Shown piece after piece: positions 12,402 through 22,807 of a DNA stretch of 64,000 nucleotides (positions within the stretch are counted from its first letter, which is position 1; every line of letters starts with the position of its first letter). The stretch covers positions 15,031,676 to 15,095,675 of the forward strand of contig CM049311.1 in assembly GCA_026874595.1 (NCBI GenBank), read 5' to 3'. Origin of the DNA: Sipunculus nudus (taxonomy: Eukaryota > Annelida > Sipuncula > Golfingiida > Sipunculidae). The notes beneath the pieces were generated by a model that saw nothing but the letters and a program-made list of their open reading frames with translations, searched no databases and had not been told where the DNA came from. The translations under genes and the position numbers were made by a program.

Positions 12402-15400
12402 TAAATGTATAATAATATTTAGATATTGTAATATTTGAATAGCATTTTCCTAGACCAGAATTGTTAGCATATTGTTATAGCTTTTGTTTAGGATAAAAAT
12501 GTATAATGCTAACATATATGTCTATGAGTGGCTATAAAAATACATTGTTTTAATCCAGAAAAATTGGCTTGACACTCAAGTGTTCATATATTCACAGATC
12601 ATATCAGTTAATTTGTGATGGGAATACCTTGTGTAATAAGAAATATTACTAGAGATATTGTTTTATCTTTTAAATATAATAAAGAAATCAGGACATGTCT
12701 GTTCAGACTGATATTTTTCGGGAATGTACATATTGTATAATGTTTTCATAGTTTGCATAAAAACACAGAACAAAGACACAGTTGCAACACAAATTTTGGT
12801 GTGTTTAATAAGAGCTATGTACACTGTGTCTTTCAGGTATTATCTTGGTACATGATTTGACCAATAGGAAATCACAACAAAATTTACGATATTGGCTGGG
12901 TGAAGTTCTAAATAAAGACTCCAAGGAAACAAATAGCTGGTAAGATACATATATATCATATCACATTTTCTTTGTCTATTTTGCACTGCATCACAAACTA
13001 CTATAAATAAGTGATCCTCTGAGCACCTTAGTTCAGACTAACAAGATGGGTCTTGGGTTTGACTACAAGACTGGCCTTAATCGTAAATTTACCAATTTTG
13101 TGGAAATATGACACAAAAGAGTTGATATCTCAAGAATAAATTGAGTCTTGAGTTCAGAGCCTTAGCTTGGAATGCTTTATCCCCTGAATGCTTCAGAGGG
13201 AGAGGCCAATTTGAAAACATTTATATACTTTCATATCTCATCATTTTAATTTTTGTAATTTTCTCATGGAGTACAATCATATTTTGTAACTGTTTTTTTT
13301 TTTCATCAATATTACATTTTATCATTATGTATTACAGTTTTGATGAGTTTGACCCAGAGCAGTTTGCAGACAGTCAAATCCCCATACTAGTCATTGGGAC
13401 CAAGCTGGACCTGGTAGAGGCCGTGAGGGAGAAATCATTAACCAAAATGTCTACGATAGCAGAGGAATGTGGGGCTGATGAGATTAATCTGGTAAGAAAA
13501 AATATCAACTTTAAATTATATAATGATTTTATTAGACACATAATTGGACTGCACTTGCATAGCAAATACCTCCACCAATACAGGACAGCACTCAGAGAGC
13601 AAATACCTCCACCAATGCAGTATTTTTTAACCATATATCAATTTTCAAAATAATCAATTGTTTCTTGACTGAAGACCAACCTGTATGATACTTAATTAAT
13701 CCACCAGTTGACAGTATCTGCAGATTACAGATGTGCAAATGGGTAAAACATACTCTTGCATTCACTTCTGAATTTGAATAAGAAATTAATCAACTTTCAA
13801 TGACATCTCTCCAAAATTGATTTAACATTTATCTTTTAATTAAAATAAATCCTGAACAAGGCTGATTTTATGCATTCATATGAATCTGTATGTTACAATG
13901 ACACTGTTGATTATATGTTTGCATGCTAGATCATCATATCAAGCAGACACAATTGCAACAAACAAAGCATATTTTTCCATGCTTTAGGTTAAGAATAGAT
14001 ATCATTGTCATAGGTCTCCAATATGTTGAACAGACAATCTTTAAATCCAGTCACTGAAGGGTATGTTGTAACTTGTAGGGCTGGCTACTTCATTGAGAAT
14101 CAGTTTCCAGTTGTTAATGAATGACAACTCAACCAGTGTAAAGTAGTTACATAATTTGCCACCAGATTGCAGTACCTGTTCCACATGGTGTTAGGTGAAG
14201 CATAGCAACTATGGCAGTTCAGTATGCTGAAAGCAAATCATCATATGTTGTTGTTCTTTTCAGGACTGTCATAAAACCAAACACCTAGTTGCTGGATCTG
14301 GTAATGCAGTTAAGCTCAGCAAATTTTTTGACAAGGTAGGTACTTTTATAAACTATGTATGGCATAATGCATTAAACTGTGTCAAATTTAAACACATATA
14401 CTAAGGGAATATTCAAATCAGGAGCTAAAACATAAGAGAATATGATTAAATTATATGCAGTTAAATATACACAGGGAGGTGTTTGAAGCATGTATTTTGT
14501 TATTTATACAGTAGTAAAGTGAAAAATTAAACATCTTTTTAGAAACAATAACAGAAGTTGCATTGTTTCAAGGGTGGACAAAGGGGAAAACCAAAACATT
14601 TCAAGTAACTTTTCCGTAGAAGCTTTCCAGCATTAACAAATATTAAACAGTCATTGTGACACTGTGGTGTACATTTGGGAATGTTTTTCATGACGATATT
14701 ATTGACTTGGATAAAGTCTTTGATATGTGATCATATGGACCCATAACAGAAATGGGTAATATTTATTTCTCTGCATACAAAATAATGAAAAAAAAACTAA
14801 AATAGTTTTATTAATAGATTTATGAAATGATAAATATATTTTGAGGTGTGTCAAAAATGAAAAATATGTCAGAAATACTTTCTGTAACCAGTATCCTATA
14901 ACAAATGTTGCACTCTGATGTCTCAGTGTTATAAATTTCATTTTCCAGGGTGAGGTGTGAATGCTGGGACATGAACACAAGCCATATATTTGAGTTCAAA
15001 ATTTTGCATATATAAAGAAAAAAATGAAAATTGCCATTTTTCTGCCTGAGTTTTTTTTTAAAACTTAGTAATTTTTAGCTCAGCTGACTATAAGTCATCT
15101 GAGCTATAGTTGTGGTCCATTGTCCGTCGTCCGTCCGTCTGTCTGTCCGTCCGTCCGTCCGGATGTCCGTCCGTAAGACTGGCACGTTTCGACACCATTG
15201 GACCTACGAATCTGAAATTCGGCATACCGCTAGATGTCCCCAAAATCTCCCCCAAAATTGGGTCAAGATGACTTCATTCCTTCGAGATATTAAGGAAAAA
15301 CCTCAAATTTTTATTAGAAATCTATTTTCACACTTCAGGACTGCCTAATATCAAAACCACTCATCTGGTTTTCTTCATTTTTACCATAAATATTCCTCTA

Positions 15401-18400
15401 TATGGTTCCTATGTACATGCCAGAAATTAAGTCAGTATTATTTAATTTAAAAAAGTTATGGGCCCAAACATAATGGACTTTGTAAAAAAATTAGGAAAGA
15501 TATTTTGTCACTTAAGACCAAAGGTAGGTTAAAGGTGTTAAAGGTAGGAATTCTTTTTTCAGTAATACTACTTTAAATAATCAAAATTTAATTGTATACC
15601 AAGAATTAGATCAAAATCTGTTAAATTTTTTTAAATATTGCCAAAAATATAAAATTGGTACCTTAAATTTTGCCCAAGTTTGACCATGGCACGTTTTTTT
15701 CCTGTAACTGCTGTGGATTTAATTTTCAAAGCATGTTTTTGTTATCATTTCAACTGTTAAAACAAAAAATTTGAAACCAGTTGATCAAAAACTGTAGATT
15801 TTATTCAAGTTTTCAAGCACCATGTCACATATTGTTTACATGGAGCTAGTGTTATGCAGTTTACTAGAGCTCAGCTCCCCAGCTTCAGCTCTAAGTTCCT
15901 TAAATTTTGCATACAGTTAGATGTCCCCCAAATCCTCTACCATACTAAAAGTTTGGTCACTAGGACTGCATTCCTTTGAGATATAAAGAAAAAACTTCAT
16001 TTTTCCATTAAAACCCCATTGTTACACTTTAAGTTTGCTAATATCAAAACCACTGATCTGACTTTGATAATATATAATATACATATTTTTCTATACATTC
16101 GCTGTGCATATGCCAGAAATGATGTAAGTATTGTGTAATTGTTTTAAGTTCTAGGCCCAAACATAATGCACTTTGTAAAAAATCAAGAAATATATTTACT
16201 CTCTTAACATGAAAATTGCTGAAGGTAGACATTTTTCGCAGGGATATAACATTATTTAATCAAGATTCAATTGTATTCCCAAAATTAGTTCTGAAATTTT
16301 CAAATTTTATAAGTTATTAGCATAAATATAAAATCAGTACCTTAAATTTTGCCCAACTTTGGCCATGGCATGTTTGTTTCCTGTAAGCACTGTTGATTTA
16401 ATTTTCATATCTTGCACACGTAAGGATTTTAGCTTCTAAATTCTGAAGTTATAAAAGGAATTGGTTAAAAACTAGCTTTTATGAAAGTTTTTGTGAGACC
16501 ATATCACACCTTAGCTGTACTGAAGCCCCTCTTTTATGTCCCCACATTGACCTTTCGGGCCAATTATGCATGCTTGAAGCGAGGCACTCTGCAGCCAGCC
16601 AGCTCTTGGGTGGCTTCAACTGGATCTAACTGTCCAACCCCCTCCACTAGTATATGTTTAGGCCATAAACATAACAATAAACTTTTTTTTTAATATTTGG
16701 TTTATGATAAGAACTTAAAAAAAATAAATGGAAAAGGAATTTATAGTTAATGAGTTACAGGGGATTACCTTGCATTTACTGATCATTTATGGATCTTCCA
16801 TGGATGGCCAAAATTGTATTTCAAATGACAACATGCAGTCAACATTGGGTATTTTTCATTTCAACCATAAAAATGAAAAATAAATAATTAAAATAAATTG
16901 TTGTTTACTATTAGGGATTATATGAAGCAAGATAATGATAGACAAGGATGCAGTTGATTATATTAAATTAATCTAAATTTCCAGGTCTTTTCCAGGTCTT
17001 TAACTTGTTGGTTTATATTTATCACAAAATTAAAATAATAAATAAATATGTCAAAAATTTAAAATATTACTCACACAAGTGTTCATTAAAGATTTTAATT
17101 TGTTTGACTTATAACTCATGGTTGTATCAGTTGTTACATGAGACTGGCTAAATAATCAAAATTTATATTGCTGGTCCTTTATTTCAGTTCATAAAATTAA
17201 ACATTCCCAACTCCAGTTTGCTCCTGGTATGATATATTGGGTGTTTTGATCCTTGGATTAGTTTTAACACATGTATCAGTTTTATAGCTGAGAATACTTT
17301 TCTTTTTTTCCTGATACCATTTAAAAAAATATAAATATTCAAATTTTTATGCCCCCGCCACAAAGTGGCCGGGGCATATTGTTTTACCCATGTCCGTCCT
17401 TCCGTCCTTCCGAAATAAAACAGTTGTATGGACTTTTTTCGCAATGCCTGCAGATATTGGCCTGATTTTTGGGTGTGTGGGCAGATAATGACCAGTTACA
17501 GATCGAGTTCGCGTTTCGTCCCGGTTGACCTACTTTTGACCGTTTTACGGCTCCTAAACTTAGAAAATTTCATGAAAAATAGAAATTTTCATGACAAATA
17601 CACATGTACGGACTTTTTTTTGCTATGCCTGCAGATATTGGCCTGATTTTTGGTGGGTAGGCAGATAATGACCAGTTACAGATCTAGTTTGCGTTTCGTC
17701 CCAGTTGACTTACTTTTGACGGTTTTACGGCTCCTTAACTTAGAAAATTTCATGAAAATATAAATTTTCATGACAAATACACATGTACAGACTTTTTTTC
17801 AAAATGCCTGCAGATATTGGCCTGATTTTTGGTGTGTGGGCAGATAATGACCACTTACAGATCGAGTTTGCGTTTAGTCTCGGTTGACCTACTTTTGACA
17901 ATTTACGGCTCCTAAACTTACAAAATTTCATGAAAAATAGAAATTTTCATGACAAATATACATGTACGGACTTTTTTCACAATACCTGCAGATATTGGCC
18001 TGATTTTTGGTGTGTAGGCAGATAATGACCAGTTACAGATCGAGTTTGCGTTTCATCCAAGTTGACGCACTTTTGACCGTTTTACGGCTCCTTAACTTAG
18101 AAAATTTAATGAAAAATATAAATTTTCATGACAAATACACATGTACAGACTTTTTTTCCCAATGCCTGCAGATATTGGCCTGAATTTTGGTGTGTGGGCA
18201 GATAATGACCAGTTACAGATCGAGTTCATGTTTTGTCCCAGTTGACCTACTTTTGACCATTTTGCGGTGGTCTAACATAGAAAATTTCATAAAAAAGTGC
18301 ACATGTACGGACTTTTTTTCGCAATGCCTGCAGATACGGGCTTGATTTTTGGTGTGTAGGCAGATAATGACCAGTTACAGATCAAGTTCTTGTTTTGTCT

Positions 18401-21400
18401 CAGTTGACCTACTTTTGACCATTTGACTGCTCCTGAACATAGAAAGTTTCATGAAAAATAGAAATTTTCATAACAAATGCATATGTACCAACTTTTTTCC
18501 CTCAATGCCTGCAGATACCACCTTGATTTTTTATGTGTGGGCAGATAATTGACAGTTGCAGATCGAGTTCGCGTTTCATCCCGGTTGACCTACTTTTCAT
18601 TGTCTTACAGCTCCTAAACATAGAAAATTTCATGAAAGACAGAAATTTTTATGGAAAATGCACATGTATGGACTTTTTTTCACAGTGCCTGCAGATACTG
18701 GCCTGATTTTTGGTGTGTTGCTTGATAATGACCCGTAACAGATCGAGTTTGCATTTTGCCCTTGTTGACCTACTTTTGACCATATGACACCTCCTGAACT
18801 TAAAAATTTTTTCAAAATTTAACAAATGTTTCTAATTTGCCCCAGGCGGGGGCATTTGTGTCATTCCGACACATCTAGTTCCTGTTAGTGCTGTGGATAT
18901 AATTTTCACAGCATGTACACATTAACATTTCATCTGTTAAAATCTGAAATTTGAAACCAATTGATCAAAAACTGTAGATTTTATTCAAGTTTCCAGGTAC
19001 CATGTCTTCATTCTTTGCATCAGATCAGTATAAATGCAGTGTACTGGGCAGTTACATAACACCTTCAGGTCTGACTTACTGCCACTGTGAGTGTCTGGGT
19101 CAGGCTGGGTCAGGCAGTAATTACCAGAGAGCCTCTCTTTCTCTCTCTCTCTGGCAGTCTAGGTCTCTCTTTCTCCCTGTCTCTCTCTCCTCTGCTTTTT
19201 AGCGAACCTGTGAGCTTATGGGATGGTGTGGTGTTGTCCGGCGTCCGGCGTCTGTACGTTAACCCATACTATCTTGAAAATGGCAAGAGGTAGCATCACA
19301 AAATTTTATGCAAAATATTAGTCATCTAAAAACTATATCAGATTTTGCTTACTTTTCAGCTAACTGCATTTTCTTAGATTTTATAGGGAAACAGCTAAAA
19401 AAGCTTTAAAACTCTTCTTCTCAGAAACTGTTCAGCCAAATTGTCCAATATTTCACAGAAATGATTCCTGGAATAATCTTTCTCAAGTTTGTTCAAATGG
19501 TTTAAGTTTGGTGATTTTTGGCTGAGTTACAGGAAGTTGAACTTAGTCATCTGTCCATAAAAGCATACTAAAATTACAATCTCAGAAAAGGCTGGAGCTA
19601 TCATCACCAAATTTTATGCCAATGTTGTTCACATAAGACATATCCGAAATTGAGGTATTGGTGGCGCCACCTGCATCGACCTTTTTTGTACGGGGGTCAT
19701 CAGTGCCCGTATCATACTGACGGCTGCAAAAAACTTCTTCTCTGAAACCATATGGCCAAATAGATTAATATCGCACAGAAATGATCCTAGGGTAGTGCTT
19801 TCTGAAATTTGTTCAAATGGTCTTAAGTTCAGTGACTTTTGGCTGAGTTATGGGAAGCTGAATTTAGTCATATGCTGTAACAACCCATTTTAGCTCAGGT
19901 GCTACAAAGAACTTCTCCTCAAAAACCACTGGGCCAAATTCTTAAATCTCACACATTAATTATCCTTAGATGTTGATAATTCAAGTTTGTTCAAATGGTT
20001 TTGGTTCAGTGATTTTTGGCTGAGTTATGGGAAGCTTAACTTAGCCATTTTGCTGTATTTTCCCATGAGTTATAAACCTGTAAATTTTTTTTTGACTGAC
20101 CCTACTGAGGCCAATTTGTTTAATATTTTACAAGAATAATCCCCTGAATAATTCTTATAATAATTGTCTTTTATGGTTCCAAAGAATGAATTTTGGCTGA
20201 ATTATCAAGGTTCAATTGAGTCATTTTAACATATATGTTAGCTGTGTGAAGCAGAAACACAGATACATCTAGATACATCTAGACTGGCACCAGTTTATCA
20301 GCATTTATTACATCATGCCTCTAGACATTTAGATTTCAGATTATCTATGGTTAATATTGACAAGAATGTTTTTTTAAAGCTTTTAAAAAATGTAGATTTA
20401 TGATTTTTAGATATTCCTCATGCCAGGCAATGTTTACAATCACAGCTATACAGCTCTCTGTGGGTATATAAAGACGGCTGTACATGGATTATAAATAATT
20501 GGTATCCATAGTCAAATTAATTCAAGATTTTGCCATCAGTGAGATGTATCTGTATTACAATTTTGCATTCAATATGCATCTGAATTAATTTTTAGTGAAC
20601 CTGTGAACTAATGCAATGGTGTTGCAGCGTTTGTCTTCTGTAAGTTTACCCATACTATTTTGAAAATGATTGGAGCTAGCATCATGAAATTTAATGCAAA
20701 AAAATTAGCCATCTGAAAATTTTCTTAAATTTTATAGAGAAAAAGCTAAAAAAACCTTTAAAAATCTTCTCCTCCGAAACACTCAAGCCAAATTGCTCAA
20801 TATTTCACAGAAATAATCTTTTATACCATCTCCCTCAATTTTGTTCAGGAAGTTGAACTTAGTCATCTGTCCAAAAAAACATACTAAAATGACAGTCTCA
20901 GAAACAGCCAGAGCTATCATCACCAAATTTTTTGCCAGTGTTGGTCACATGAGTCATATATGAAATTCAGGTATTGGTGGCGCCACCTGAATTGACCTAT
21001 TTTTGTACGGGGGTCATTGGTCATCTGTACATTAATCCATAATTTCTCAGGAATAGCAGGAGCTACCATTCCCAGATTTTATGCAATAATCTGTCACATA
21101 TCAAATTTTGTGGGATTCAGCTTATTTTTTTGCTATCTGCATTTACTTAGATTTTATAAGGAAAAAGCTGACAATATTTTAATAGTCATCTTGTTGTAGA
21201 CGGTCCAGCCAAATTGTTAAATATTTTCCATAAAGATCCCAGAGGCAAGCTCTCTCAAGTTTGTTCAAATGGTTTGCATTTGATGAATTTTAGTGGAGTT
21301 ACACAAATTTGAACAGTCATTCGGCCAAGTAAGCATACTGACATAGTACTCTCAGAAATGACAGAAGCTAGCATTACCAGGTATTGTGCAAATGTTGGTC

Positions 21401-22760
21401 ACATGACTCATATTTGAAGTTGTAGATTTAGTGGTGCCACCTACATTGACCTGTTTTTTATGGGCAAAAAAACTCATAATTTTAGCCTCTTTCAGCTTAA
21501 TGATGAAACTGTCAAGTTGAATTGTTCAATTTTTCAAAAGAATTATCCTAGGACATGGTTCTTTCAATCATATCAGAATATACTGAATTTGTTGATTTTT
21601 GGTTGAGTTGTGAAAAGCTTAAGTTGGTCTAATGGCCATTATTATGTCTTTTTCAAACTGAGGACTGCAATAGCGTTCTTCTACAAAATTATTATTTCTT
21701 CTGTAACATTGCACAAAAATTATTTTTAGGTGGCCTTTGTTCAAGTTTACTAGAATGATTTTTGGTAGAACTAAATCTGTTTCAGATTTGGGAACAGATC
21801 AAGAGTTCATTCAGTGCAGCCAGATATAGGTCAAGAGTTCAATCAGTGCAGCCAAGCACATGGCATGTGATCACCTCATGGGTGACATGTGAACACCTCA
21901 TGGACACCATGTGATCACTTCATGGGTGTCAAGCCCCTCAGGGCAGGGCCCCTGCATGAGCTTATGCAATGGTGTGGCTACTATTTCAGATTTGGCAACA
22001 GGCTAGAGGTCAGTCTGGATCTATTTATAGCTTTGGCAGACTGCCAACTGTATCAGATTAGGCAACAGGTCAAGAGTTCACTCAGTGCAGCCAGGTATGG
22101 GTCAGGAGTTCACTCAGTGCAGTAGCTGCATTCTATTTATAGCTTTGGCAGACTGCCAACTGTGTCAGATTATGCAACAGGTCAAGATTTCACTCAGTGC
22201 AGCCTTGTACAGGTCAAAAGTTTACTCAGTCTAGCCAGGTGCAGGTCATGAGTTCACTCAGTGCAGTAGTCTGAGCAAGCAATTTGTCACAGTTCACTTG
22301 GGGGCAACAGCCTTTCTCACCTAAGCCTGGTCAGCCCCATGCATCAGACTCAAGGTAAGTTTGATGTATTGGCCTAATATTTTGACCTGTCTATGTGTCT
22401 TTGATGGCTTTCTCACTCACAAGACAGGTGTCGCCACCTACCATGACTTTTGCACACGTTTTTCTCAGGAGGGGTTTGATATATCAGTCTGAAATTGGGC
22501 GTATGTATATATCTCTGTTAGCTTCGTTGTATACAAGACTGGTGGTGCCAGCTACAATCTTTTTAGTGTTGTGTGCACCTATGCCAGAATTTCAGCAGTG
22601 ATGTTTGTGTAATTGTTTCTTATTCAAAATGTTTAGTACTTGCATAGTTCATATACAAGAAAAGTAATGGTCAAGCATTGAAGCATTATACCTGGTGTAT
22701 TTCCCAATGAACAGGTTCGCATTAGGCCTGTAGGCCTTGTTCTCTTTCTTTCTCCATCTT

Positions 22761-22807
<47 letters not shown>

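Noticed and set aside
13141-13653. 170-codon continuous frame as a separate gene
   Set aside because: Only 13338-13491 is coding (RABL3 exon 5); the outer parts are intron sequence read through the splice sites.
15112-15348. 78-codon frame starting at the GTCCGTCC tract
   Set aside because: The Ser/Val/Arg repeat is microsatellite translation at the 5' end of a mobile element, and it is not conserved in frame in the other copies.
17428-18815. Frames repeated in the 180-bp units as a repeat protein
   Set aside because: Units of 178-181 bp do not keep frame, and the two element copies open different frames.
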